Below, in pieces: positions 17,195 through 26,334 of a stretch of 64,000 nt of DNA (position 1 is the first letter of the stretch; each line of letters begins with the position of its first letter). This DNA comes from Strigomonas culicis (Eukaryota; Euglenozoa; Kinetoplastea; Trypanosomatida; Trypanosomatidae): contig AUXH01000012.1 of assembly GCA_000482145.1 (NCBI GenBank), positions 1 to 64,000 of the forward strand, read 5' to 3'. A program made the translations under genes and the position numbers. The notes under the pieces are model-generated. The model did not search any database. It was given only the letters and a program-made list of their open reading frames with translations, and was not told the origin of the DNA.

Positions 17195-17614
17195 ATGCCT
17201 CGTCTTCTTCACACGATGATCCGCGTCGGGGATCTCCAGCGCAGCATCGACTTCTACACGCAGCGGCTCGGCATGAAGCTGCTGCGCACGTGGGATATGA
17301 AGGAGGACGAGTTCACGCTCGCCTTCCTCGGGTACGGGACGGAGCTGGAGTCCACCGTGCTGGAGCTGACTTATAACTACGGCCAGACTTCCTATGAGCA
17401 TGGTGGCGCGTACGGTCATATTGCTATCGGTGTCGAGGATGTGAAGGCCACGATGGCAGAGCTGAAAAAGCATAATGTTCCGGTGGACTACGAGGACGAT
17501 GAGGGCTTCATGGCCTTCATCGTGGACCCGGACGGCTACTACATCGAGCTGCTCAACGAAAAGATGATGTGCGACAAGGCGGCGAAGCAGATGAAGGAGC
17601 AGGGCACCGCTTAA
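17195..17614 (+). CDS. GLO1: Glyoxalase I (lactoylglutathione lyase), trypanothione-type
   Basis: A 139-residue VOC-fold metalloenzyme that isomerises the methylglyoxal hemithioacetal of trypanothione, the thiol used by kinetoplastids, to the lactoyl thioester. Metal ligands are placed at His6, Glu57, His75 and Glu118, each two positions below the known Leishmania major ligands (8, 59, 77, 120). The Asp-Tyr pair linked to trypanothione preference is conserved at 98-99. The protein is complete, short and cytosolic, with no targeting signal. Its presence argues against a T. brucei-like species, which lacks this enzyme. Confidence 0.95.
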   Translation: MPRLLHTMIRVGDLQRSIDFYTQRLGMKLLRTWDMKEDEFTLAFLGYGTELESTVLELTYNYGQTSYEHGGAYGHIAIGVEDVKATMAELKKHNVPVDYEDDEGFMAFIVDPDGYYIELLNEKMMCDKAAKQMKEQGTA

Positions 17615-17943
17615 GGCACACATGCTGTTTTGGGCACCGTTTCTTCTTCTTTTAATCTTAACCCCTTACTTTTATTATCTCATGATGCAGCAACAAAACC
17701 TTATACACTAATAATACGTCGTTTCCAGTGAAATGAAAAAGAACTCATCTAACTCTCTACTTTTTTTTTTTTAAACCAGAAACAGTACATGAGAAACAGG
17801 GCCGCTCAAAAGAGCAAGTTGTATAGCCGCTGTTTTGTTGCTATCATTCTACGTTGCCTTTCCCTTCTTTTTTTTATATCATAAAGGGTGTGTGTGTAGT
17901 TTCATATTGAGTTGGGGAGACACCTTGAGCCTCTTGTTGTGCT
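17615..17943. other. Spacer, no gene seen
   Basis: AT-rich spacer with T runs at 17761-17772 and 17868-17876 and a short GT run before the next gene. Nothing else seen. Confidence 0.6.
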
Positions 17944-19251
17944 ATGCTCGGTTCCCAGTCATGGTTCACGGCGCTTGCGATCCCTACAATCTTCTTTGGA
18001 GGGTTCATCGCGTCCCGCAAGCGCCTCGCTTACCAGTGGAAGGAGGAGCTGCTGGATGTGGACTCTCCGTGCTACCCTACAGTGACGGAGATGGACATGG
18101 AGTTTTTCCGGCGCGTGACGCCGGCCATGGTGACCAGCGTCGCGGAGAAGGGCAGCCGCCTCTTCGCGCGCCGTCGCGACGAGATTGAGCAGAACAAATA
18201 CGGCGTGCCGCTGCACACCGCCGATAACATTGGTTTCTTCGTCGCCACGAGCGTCATCCCGGAGGAGTACATCAATGTGTATCTCAACGAAATCCGCGAG
18301 TGGGCGGAGACGCTCGGCAATGCCGTGGACAGTCGAAAAGTGACCAACTTTGTGAACAACCTCCTCCTTAGCAGCGCCGGCCGTGCAGCGGACGGGACGG
18401 CCACCAAGAGCCCGCTGCGGCCCGTGGACGGCGACTTCTACAGTGCCGTTCGGGTCATCGCAGACCACGCGGAGGACATTCAGCTCATGAAGGCACCGTG
18501 GCACTGCGGGGATGGCATAGACCTAGACAAGATGCCGCCCGCGCTGCGCGTCCTCGCGGCCCGTGCGCAGCGCGCCTTCGAGGGTGTCGGCCGGCTGCGG
18601 CACGTGTACATGGAGTACTCGCCCGCCGGCAAGTTCTTCCGCGAGCCGCGATCGCCCAAGTCGTTCGACGGTCATGACTACGTGGTCATTCCGTTCCGCC
18701 GGGATGGGGCGGGCACGGTAGTGACGCTCTCGCCCGTGTTCCGCTCCAAGTTCTCGAGCCTCCTCGACGTCATGCAGAACTCGTGGACCTCTCGCGACAT
18801 CGACTGCCTCGTGCCGAGCGGCGGCATGCTGCGGGTGTACGGGCAGGCCCGCTACGACTGGGGCTGGGGCATCCGCCCTGGTCCGCGGTGGTTCGGGAGC
18901 CGCCTGAACTCGGTCGAGTGTGCGTCCGCCCGCCATGGGACGGAGCGCTCCTTTCTGGACTTCCTCCACATCAAGTCTAAACTAGGGAGCCAATCGGCCT
19001 CGTCGGTGGCGGCGACGGGGCCCAGCGCGAGGGACGCCGCGCTCGTGGTGCTGCACTTCGAGGGCCCACGGGCGAAGAACAAGAAGCGGTCCCTGCTGTT
19101 CGAGCCCGAGATCTGGATCTTCGGTAAGCAGCCCACGGTGGAGACGTACGAGCAGTGGGAGGAGAACCGGCCGACCGAAGAGTCTGTGCGTCAGGAGGGC
19201 GTCGTTCGCTTTATGATGCGCAACTACATGGACATGTTGACAAAGAGTTAA
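17944..19251 (+). CDS. Membrane-anchored AlkB-like (2OG-Fe(II) oxygenase fold) protein, iron ligands apparently lost
   Basis: A 435-residue protein with a hydrophobic N-terminus (residues 1-22) that could be a membrane anchor or mitochondrial signal. The region about 216-312 follows the AlkB/ALKBH7 pattern: HVYMEYSPAGKFF, then a strand DYVVIPFRR, then a Gly-Gly turn SGGMLRVYG leading to QARYDWGWGIRPG (residues 301-313). In active enzymes the first element carries a His-x-Asp and the last a His two residues after Tyr-Asp-aromatic. Here those positions read REPRS and GWGI, so iron binding looks abolished. A noncatalytic role is inferred. The family call is by pattern and moderate; otherwise it is a conserved hypothetical. 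Confidence 0.45.
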   Translation: MLGSQSWFTALAIPTIFFGGFIASRKRLAYQWKEELLDVDSPCYPTVTEMDMEFFRRVTPAMVTSVAEKGSRLFARRRDEIEQNKYGVPLHTADNIGFFVATSVIPEEYINVYLNEIREWAETLGNAVDSRKVTNFVNNLLLSSAGRAADGTATKSPLRPVDGDFYSAVRVIADHAEDIQLMKAPWHCGDGIDLDKMPPALRVLAARAQRAFEGVGRLRHVYMEYSPAGKFFREPRSPKSFDGHDYVVIPFRRDGAGTVVTLSPVFRSKFSSLLDVMQNSWTSRDIDCLVPSGGMLRVYGQARYDWGWGIRPGPRWFGSRLNSVECASARHGTERSFLDFLHIKSKLGSQSASSVAATGPSARDAALVVLHFEGPRAKNKKRSLLFEPEIWIFGKQPTVETYEQWEENRPTEESVRQEGVVRFMMRNYMDMLTKS

Positions 19252-19663
19252 GTGGACCTGCCTTGCTTGGCGTGTTTGTATTTCCGTCATACGGTTATAT
19301 ACCTGGATGGTGTTTTTTTTTTTCACATTACAGTTGTCATCTTATTATAATTATTCTTCTATTTCTGCATGACTGTTATTATTCTTTATTGATCTCTCTT
19401 TTTTATTATTACTATTCGTTTTGATGGTTATCACGAATGCCGCAGTGCTTCTTTGCTTCTTATTGTATGCTGATTTCATTCTGGTATCTCCTTGTGGTTT
19501 TTCTTTTCCTTTATCAAGCTTGTATGTAGACTTTAATTAGCCGAGTTTTTTATATATTTAGTAATTCTGAGAACCCTCTTAACCGTGTCGTTGCGGTTTC
19601 TTCGTTTCACTAAGGTGCTTCCTTGATTCCAACTTCACTACTACTTTATTTGGAACTGTTCAT
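19252..19663. other. Spacer, no gene seen
   Basis: T-rich spacer with no RNA-gene signals seen. A T run lies at 19314-19322. Confidence 0.6.
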
Positions 19664-20893
19664 ATGCGACGGCACGCGTTGAATTGTCGTATACACACAT
19701 GTAGTAGATGGGAGCGTCTATTCACGTCACAGTGTCGGTATTTCTCAACAACGAGCCGACGCATCTGTTCCCTGACCACTCCCACCCTGACAGGTCGCGA
19801 TAAGGAAGCTGAGCCGCAGTCGGCCCCACAGCACCCCATTTTAGCGTATCCCCACAAGGTCGTTGACACAGAGTCGGCACTGGAGGAGTCCATCGACCTC
19901 CTCTCACACGCCACGTCCATCGCGCTTGACGTGGAGGCCTTTTGTACGCCGGCGGACGTTCAGACACGGCACTTGGGGACGATTTCCCTCGTCCAGGCGT
20001 GCAGCGACGTGAGTTCGACCGTTTATTTGTTTGACGCGTTGGCGCTTCGTGGGGTCTTTCGCGACAAATTCAAAGCCATCCTGCAAAACAGCGATATTGT
20101 CAAGTATTTTTTCGACTGCCGTCGCGATGTGGAGGCGTTGAGCTGTCAGATGCAACTGACACCAGCGAATGTGATTGATCTGCAGATTTACTTCACGGCA
20201 CTACAGTGGAAACTGCGCGGCGTCAACCGCCGCTCTGGGATGCCGTACGTGCTGAAGCAGGTCGCCGGCGTGGAGCGGCAAGAGAGCGACAACTTTGTGC
20301 AGACGGCCATGACGGAGGGCAACCGTCTGGTGTGGGACGTGCGGCCGCTGCCGCCGCACTTCCTGGCCTATGCGGCAAGCGACGTGCGCTATATTCTCCT
20401 CCTCTCGCAGTACTTCCGCGCGGGGCCGCGCAGCGGGCAGCAGCGTGGAGAGGCGGCGCCGGCCGCCGCCCCTGCGCTGCCGCTGGACCTCGTCAGCGAG
20501 TCCGCCGTGCGGCGCCTGACGGCCGCCTACGTGGAGCACTACGCCTGCGGCGCGCCCGTGGCGGCCGAGATGGATCCAAAGCCGGCCGAGATGAACCGGC
20601 TGTGGCTCGAGCGCTTTGTGGGCCCTGGCGGCACCTGCAAGTACTGCGGCAGTCGAGGCCACACCGAGTCGGAGTGCTTCAAGAGGGCACAGAGCGTCGT
20701 GAAGTGCTCGTTCTGCGGACAGACAGGGCACACCGAGCGAAGCTGCTATCAGAAGCATCCGGAGCTGCTCAAGTGCGGTGTCTGTGGCCAGATCGGCCAC
20801 ACCTCCGCCCACTGCTTCAAAAAGAACCCGTGTAAGCACTGCGGAGGCTTACACAACAGTGCGAACTGTCACAGAATCGCCAAAGTTGGGTGA
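19664..20893 (+). CDS. DEDDy 3'-5' exonuclease with four C-terminal zinc knuckles
   Basis: A 409-residue protein. The N-terminus (MRRHALNCRIHTCSRWERLF) is basic and lacks acidic residues, compatible with mitochondrial import. The exonuclease domain spans about 60-270 with all catalytic positions: Asp89 and Glu91 in ALDVEAF, Asp151 in FFDCRRDVEAL, and Tyr236/Asp240 in LAYAASDVRYIL. Four knuckles follow at about 322-405: three CX2CX4HX4C (CKYCGSRGHTESEC, CSFCGQTGHTERSC, CGVCGQIGHTSAHC) and a shorter CX2CX3HX4C. The combination points to an RNA-binding, RNA-trimming nuclease. The substrate is not predictable. The fold resembles the EXD/Rrp6-type RNase D group. Confidence 0.85.
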   Translation: MRRHALNCRIHTCSRWERLFTSQCRYFSTTSRRICSLTTPTLTGRDKEAEPQSAPQHPILAYPHKVVDTESALEESIDLLSHATSIALDVEAFCTPADVQTRHLGTISLVQACSDVSSTVYLFDALALRGVFRDKFKAILQNSDIVKYFFDCRRDVEALSCQMQLTPANVIDLQIYFTALQWKLRGVNRRSGMPYVLKQVAGVERQESDNFVQTAMTEGNRLVWDVRPLPPHFLAYAASDVRYILLLSQYFRAGPRSGQQRGEAAPAAAPALPLDLVSESAVRRLTAAYVEHYACGAPVAAEMDPKPAEMNRLWLERFVGPGGTCKYCGSRGHTESECFKRAQSVVKCSFCGQTGHTERSCYQKHPELLKCGVCGQIGHTSAHCFKKNPCKHCGGLHNSANCHRIAKVG

Positions 20894-21533
20894 GATCGTC
20901 GAGCATATCATACGTTTTCCTTACAGATTTACGCACATGAATGAAGGAAAGGAAAGAAACGAGAGAGCAAGTATTGGGACGGTATCAGCTCCCTCACTTC
21001 GCTGTATCTTTTTGTTTTCCTCTTCTTCTGTGCGTATTGTTTTTTTTTTTTTACTGTGCTGCATTTCCATCAGCATTACGATTTATATTTGTATACTGAC
21101 AGCTGAAATACTCATCCTAGTGGTACTTTTACTTTCAGTTTTGGCGTAGATATAAAAGGCGGCCTCATTTGTGCTCCACACAGTTTGCTACCTCTTTGTA
21201 CTCACACATACACCGACGTTCCCTCCTCTCTTCCTTTGCTTACGAAAAGTATATAAGCACTTAATTATTATTTTTCTTCACTCGTTATTCTACTGCACAC
21301 AGCTTTATTATCGAAAGGAGAGCTTTAAAATAGAGTTTTCCTTTCTTTTTTTTTCTTGACCTCTTTTCTTTCCTTCAGCTGTAACGGGTTTTGGAAGACG
21401 ATTCACAAGTAAGATAATACTAACCATAATAATATAAACGAAAGCCACCTAAACACCTAACAGATTCCCGTGCATTGCTTGGGAACTCATTTGTGGTATC
21501 ACCTTCCAGCACCTTCCCGTATTCTCTTGTCAC
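20894..21533. other. Spacer, no gene seen
   Basis: AT-rich spacer with T runs at 21040-21050 and 21343-21354 and a pyrimidine-rich stretch before the next ATG. Short open frames here have no family resemblance. Confidence 0.6.
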
Positions 21534-23018
21534 ATGCTTCGCTGCTGCGACATACTCTTCACAAAGGCAGGCATGGCCGCTGCCGCCTACGGTTCCCTGC
21601 GATTCCCCGCATCCTCTAGTGCGTCCTCCAGCTTTCGGAAGCCCACCTTCGTCTCGGGCTCCAAGTCCACGGCTGCAGGCACGTCCTCCTTCTCGCCCTT
21701 CTTCACGGCGCTGCGCACGTATGCGGAGGGCAACAAGGATTACTACAAGGTGCTGGGCATCGATCGCTCGGCAGACCTCAAGGCGATCAAGAAGGCGTAC
21801 CGCAAGCGCGCCCTCGAGACGCACCCCGATCAGGGCGGCAAGAAGGAGGACTTCGCGGAGGTGGCGGAGGCGTACGAGATCCTGTCGGACCCGCAGAAGA
21901 AGCAAGTGTACGACCAGTACGGCTCCGAGGCGGCGAACCAGTCCGGCATGCACGGCGGCATGGGCGGCTACGGCGGCGGGCACCGCTCGGCGGAGGACAT
22001 CTTCTCTGAGTTTTTCCGCGGCGCTGGCATGGGCGGCTTCGGTGACATGTTCGGCATGGGCGGCGGCGGCGGCATGAACCGCGGCCCGCCGACGGTCGAG
22101 CCGCAGGAGGTGCGCGTGCGCCTGACGCTGGAGGAGGTGTACAAGGGCGTCGTCAAGACGCTCACGGTGAACCGCCCGCAGGTGTGCACGCAGTGCGACG
22201 GCCACGGCACCAAGAGCAAGAAGGCGAAGGAGCCGTGCGCGCAGTGCGGCGGCAGCGGCCACGTGGTGCAGCAGACCCGCATGGACGCGGGCATGGTGCG
22301 GCAGACCATCACGGGCTGCCCGCGCTGCCAGGGCACCGGCACGATGGCGAAGGCGGAGGACCAGTGCGGCCGCTGCTCCGGCCGGGGGTACCGCAAGGTG
22401 TCGCAGCAGGTCTCCGTCGAGATCCCGGCCGGCGTGCCGCCGAACGTGACGCTGGTGGTGCGGGGAGAGGGCGGCGCCATCCCCGGCGCGCAGCCGGGCG
22501 ACCTCCACGTGCACATCGAGATCCAGCCGCACAGCGTCTTCGAGCGCCGCGGGGATGACCTGATTGTGCGACGGAATGTCACCCTCGCTGAGGCCCTGCT
22601 GGGTCTGCAGATGCCCCTGAAGCTCCTGGACGGCCGCACCGTGCACATCAAGACAGGGGAGGACACCGTCCTGAAGCCGAACGGTGTCATCAAGCTGGTC
22701 GGCGAGGGCATGCCGACCGCCTCCGGCGGCCGCGGTGACATCTACGTGTTTGCGACCTTGTCGATGCCTACGAAGCTGACAGAGGCGCAGCGGGACCATA
22801 TTAAAAAGGCCTTTGGCATCCCCAAGGAAGACCCGAACGCGTCGCCTGGGAATACCGTGAAGGCGCGCGTGCTGCGCGAGACGAGGGAGCAGCTGGAGCA
22901 GCAGAAGCGTGGGGTGTGGGAGGCAGCAAACGGAGGTAACTTCGGTGGCGGCGCGAGCTCCCGCCGTGCCCGCTCGAACATGGGCGGCGGCCAGACAGCG
23001 GAGTGCGCGACGCAGTAA
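21534..23018 (+). CDS. Mitochondrial-type DnaJ (type I Hsp40) co-chaperone
   Basis: A 494-residue type I J-protein that stimulates Hsp70 ATPase and delivers unfolded clients. Residues 1-64 are rich in Ser, Ala and basic residues without acidic ones, a likely mitochondrial presequence. The J domain begins at YYKVLGIDRSADL with the HPD motif in LETHPDQGG. A Gly/Met-rich linker follows. The zinc domain has four CxxCxGxG repeats (CTQCDGHG, CAQCGGSG, CPRCQGTG, CGRCSGRG). Then come the two substrate-binding barrels. A second in-frame ATG at 21573 would shorten the presequence by 13 residues; 21534 is kept. The closest functional analogue is Tid1/Mdj1. Confidence 0.94.
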   Translation: MLRCCDILFTKAGMAAAAYGSLRFPASSSASSSFRKPTFVSGSKSTAAGTSSFSPFFTALRTYAEGNKDYYKVLGIDRSADLKAIKKAYRKRALETHPDQGGKKEDFAEVAEAYEILSDPQKKQVYDQYGSEAANQSGMHGGMGGYGGGHRSAEDIFSEFFRGAGMGGFGDMFGMGGGGGMNRGPPTVEPQEVRVRLTLEEVYKGVVKTLTVNRPQVCTQCDGHGTKSKKAKEPCAQCGGSGHVVQQTRMDAGMVRQTITGCPRCQGTGTMAKAEDQCGRCSGRGYRKVSQQVSVEIPAGVPPNVTLVVRGEGGAIPGAQPGDLHVHIEIQPHSVFERRGDDLIVRRNVTLAEALLGLQMPLKLLDGRTVHIKTGEDTVLKPNGVIKLVGEGMPTASGGRGDIYVFATLSMPTKLTEAQRDHIKKAFGIPKEDPNASPGNTVKARVLRETREQLEQQKRGVWEAANGGNFGGGASSRRARSNMGGGQTAECATQ

Positions 23019-23570
23019 CGCCCTTACCGTTGGCGCATCGTTGTGTGCCTATACATACAGGCGGTGCGTTTCTACCTTCTTAGTATTGCTACCATTTCAC
23101 AGTTGCCTTTGGAGTTTTTTTTTTCTAACTCTATGTTTCTTTCCTCACCCGTCGCTCTTGTGCTGATAACAAAGCCATCTTGCTGTTTCTTTGCTTATAT
23201 GATTGTTTCAGCCAGCCGTAACCAATCCGTTTAATTCCCAATCAGACCGTTCTGGAATAGAGAGCTGTTTTCCATCCCTCCACATTTATTTTTCCCCTTT
23301 TCACTGCAAAGAAGAAAAAAAAAACTTAATAAACTGTAATACTTGAATAAAAAAAAGTGTTCTAGACTTCTTTGATGGCGTTGCATTACATCGATAAAAA
23401 CGTCAGTGTCTTTTCTGACTTGGACAGGCACACTGTGAAATGCAACGAAACACTTTTTAACACATCGGATTTCTTCTTCCTGTCTTTTATGTTTTTTTTT
23501 TTTGGCTCAGCTTTACATTTTGATTATCCGCAGATAGAGTAGAACCACAAAGATAATACCCGTCGTCCTC
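23019..23570. other. Spacer, no gene seen
   Basis: AT-rich spacer with A runs near 23315 and 23350 and a T run at 23492-23503 before the next gene. No gene seen. Confidence 0.6.
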
Positions 23571-24350
23571 ATGGCAACACGCGCAAAAAGCACAGAATTT
23601 CCCGATGTTGTGATTCGAGGAGCAGATAAAAAGCTGTACCGCCGCAGCGCCATGGGCATCTTTCTTAACGAGGATGGCTTCTGCCTGTGCTTCGTGCCTG
23701 TGGGCATCCAGAACAAGGATTTTCTACAGACCGTGCAGGGCGGCGTGGCGAAGGGGGAGACGCCCAAGGAGGCCCTCCTTCGGGAGATCGGCGAGGAAAT
23801 CGGCCTTGCGCCCGAAGACGTGATCATTGTGGAGGAAATACTGCCTGTGGACGAGAACGGGGAAACCGTTCCAGACACGGGGTCGGGGTCGATCAACGAT
23901 AATAACGAGGTGGTGGATGAAACACGAAAAGTGTTTCGCTACCAAAGCAAGTCGTGGCGCAAAGAGAGCATACACGGCCAGGAGCTGTACCCCCATCTCT
24001 GCTTCTTATCCAAACGGAACATAAACAAGATTAGACTCATCCCGCGCAATCCTGAGATTCGCCGTGAGTTTTTCTCGTATAAGATAGGAAAGCTCTCCTC
24101 GCTCTACGCCCAGGCACCCCCATCGAAGCGGGAGGTGCTACAGCACATAGTGAAGGCGACGTATCCGGTCGCGCGACGGTTCCTGGCCGACCAGCGTTAC
24201 AACGCCGACAACTTGGGGTCCGTGGTGGAACTGGAACACGTCGTGTTCTCGCCGCGGGCGCAGGGCCCAAAAGGGAGCGGCCCACCGCACGGTAGGGGGG
24301 TGAAAAGGAAGTTGCATGATGATAACGCCCCCACGGGTGCGCCCCATTAG
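23571..24350 (+). CDS. Nudix hydrolase family protein
   Basis: A 259-residue protein with an RppH-like Nudix domain at about residues 20-150. The Nudix box is complete: GGVAKGETPKEALLREIGEEIGL at about 58-80, giving the GX5EX7REUXEEXGU pattern with all catalytic acids. It is therefore expected to hydrolyse a nucleoside diphosphate linked to another group. A helical segment and a basic tail (GRGVKRKLHDD) follow. Candidate roles include RNA 5' pyrophosphohydrolase. The size is close to the mitochondrial mRNA-stability factor MERS1, but I cannot confirm that identity, and the N-terminus is only weakly presequence-like. Confidence 0.85.
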   Translation: MATRAKSTEFPDVVIRGADKKLYRRSAMGIFLNEDGFCLCFVPVGIQNKDFLQTVQGGVAKGETPKEALLREIGEEIGLAPEDVIIVEEILPVDENGETVPDTGSGSINDNNEVVDETRKVFRYQSKSWRKESIHGQELYPHLCFLSKRNINKIRLIPRNPEIRREFFSYKIGKLSSLYAQAPPSKREVLQHIVKATYPVARRFLADQRYNADNLGSVVELEHVVFSPRAQGPKGSGPPHGRGVKRKLHDDNAPTGAPH

Positions 24351-24836
24351 GTGTTGAACCGTCGACATATCGTATGTATATAGTGTGTGCAAGGTGTTGG
24401 TTGCCTATCGCGTCTGTCGAAATACGCATTCACCACCGAAGTAAAAAGAGTAGAACTGTTCTTTACTGATTTGCAGTTTTTTTTTTTTATAGTTTCACTA
24501 AGTGCATAAAATGGATGACAATTCTCTGTTTTGCGTTTTGTGGTTCTCGTAGCTCTCTGGGACTGTCCTTCCTTCACGTAGCGAGAACAACTGATCATTC
24601 GAGCTTCCCATTTCCCTTTTACTTCTATTCCGATCAGTTTTCTACCCGAGAGGGAAAAACAAAATCCCTAGCACTCGCTTTCCACACTGTAGAAAAGGTG
24701 TCTTATGCGATCGTCCAAGTTGTTCTGTCTCTCTCTCTCTCTCTCTCTCCTCTCCTAACCGTTCTAACCTTGTGTCCTTCAGCCAGTCTAGTCGTCTATA
24801 CCTATTACATATACGTACCGTTCATCGTGAAGCAGC
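24351..24836. promoter_or_regulatory. Spacer with (TC)n polypyrimidine tract
   Basis: Holds a (TC)n run at 24728-24749 extending as a pyrimidine tract to about 24780, followed by AG within 35 nt at 24781-24782. This is a good trans-splice acceptor for the gene starting at 24837. No gene seen in the rest. Confidence 0.6.
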
Positions 24837-25877
24837 ATGCGCCGCTCGGCCTGCCGCCTCTTTTTGCAAGGCTTCAAATTAGGACAAGACTCCAACATCT
24901 TCACCAATCTATGGAATAAGCCAGAGACGAAGGACTCGCGCGTGAAGGAGTACGTGCCGGAGGTGCTGGAGGAGAGCTTGGCGGAGCAGAGGGCGGTGCT
25001 GCAGGAAAGCACCTCCCGCGATGTCATCGTGGGTCTTGGACACAAGGTGCTACAGGGCATTGAGAATAAGGCCCCTACGCCGAGCCTCGCGCCCAACCTG
25101 AACAAAATCCTGATTGAGTACGGCGCCAAAGATGTGATCGCGCAGCGTCCCCTTAGCTACCTTCTCTACCCTAACTCGTCGCTCAGCCCGGACGAACAAC
25201 CGCACGAGCTCGTCTCTAGCTTTCAGGACAACCTGCGCACGCTCATCGAGTCCGTCGAGTCGCACGGCTGCTCCGTGCGTGAGACAGCCCCCTCCGATGC
25301 GCCACCCGCGGGCGGTGTATCGCCCACGGTCACCGGTGCCGCTCCCCGCGTGGGGGCGGAGGACGGTGCAGCCCACTTGCCGGCTGGTGGAGAGGTGATT
25401 GTCGCCTCAAAGAGTGAGCATGAGCCGATGGATGTCACCATGTTTATCAAGGTCGTGTCCGGTATGGCGCTCGCAAACATGCACTGCGGCGATCTCCGCA
25501 ACGCCGTTCGCTGCGTGGACTGCGGCATCGCGCATGCGGTCGACCAGCAGCGGCTGGGCGGTCTGCTGGGACTAAAGGCGGGGCTCCTTATTCACCAGAA
25601 CAAGTACGAGGAGGCCGCGGACAGCGCGCGACTTGCGATAGAGGCGTCGCATAACATCCAAGGTTACTTGCAGGGCGCCTATGCACTGCGGCGTCTCGGT
25701 AGAAACGAGGAGGTGATTGCGTTGCTAGAAGATGCGCAGGAGCATCATCCAATGAACACGGCCATCACGAATCAGCTCGATTTGGTACGAAAGGACACGA
25801 AGCTCTCGCTGCCGGCGGGCTCAAGTGAAGACGGAAAGAACACTCTCTCTGAACAGAAAGTGATCGAAGATAGCTAA
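24837..25877 (+). CDS. TPR-repeat protein, probably mitochondrial
   Basis: A 346-residue protein of unknown function. The first 15 residues (MRRSACRLFLQGFKL) are basic and amphipathic, suggesting a mitochondrial presequence. The middle (about 145-185) is Ala/Gly/Pro-rich and probably disordered. Residues about 205-310 contain tandem helical hairpins of TPR type: GMALANMHCGDLRNAVRCVDCGI, then AGLLIHQNKYEEAADSARLAI, then GAYALRRLGRNEEVIALL. TPRs mediate protein-protein contacts, so it is likely a scaffold. A run of 13 G follows the stop codon almost directly. Confidence 0.75.
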   Translation: MRRSACRLFLQGFKLGQDSNIFTNLWNKPETKDSRVKEYVPEVLEESLAEQRAVLQESTSRDVIVGLGHKVLQGIENKAPTPSLAPNLNKILIEYGAKDVIAQRPLSYLLYPNSSLSPDEQPHELVSSFQDNLRTLIESVESHGCSVRETAPSDAPPAGGVSPTVTGAAPRVGAEDGAAHLPAGGEVIVASKSEHEPMDVTMFIKVVSGMALANMHCGDLRNAVRCVDCGIAHAVDQQRLGGLLGLKAGLLIHQNKYEEAADSARLAIEASHNIQGYLQGAYALRRLGRNEEVIALLEDAQEHHPMNTAITNQLDLVRKDTKLSLPAGSSEDGKNTLSEQKVIEDS

Positions 25878-26334
25878 ATGGGGGGGGGGGGGTCGTATTC
25901 ATAATTGAAAAAACAATAATAATAACGCAACACTTTCTTACAGGTTATTTCTTTGACACCCATGTATTGTGACAGATGATGCTAACACGCATGGATAAAT
26001 TACTAGGGATAATGACAAATTAAGGAAAGGAGCTCTTTTTTTTTCCTGTATCTCTTCTCTGTGGTACACATAAGCAGACATGTTTGTATACTTCTATTTG
26101 TCTCCGCTCTCTCCTTTTTTTTTCTTTCTTGGTTTCAAAAGGATTGTGAGTGGTTTCGTCTACCTACATTCTTTTCTTGCTGTTGTGTACATATTTCTAG
26201 TTTTTTTTTCACTTTTTCTTCCTTCTTAGTATTTTCAGTTTTAGACTTCACCAAAAGACAGGCGAAGTACAAGTCGTGCGCTTACGGACACTTACAGCGA
26301 CGCGCGCAGCTGACGAACTGGGAGCGCATTGAAA
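25878..26334. other. Spacer with G13 run, no gene seen
   Basis: A run of 13 G at 25880-25892 starts three nucleotides after the preceding stop. The remainder is T-rich with pyrimidine tracts at 26098-26130 and 26200-26230. No gene seen. Confidence 0.6.
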
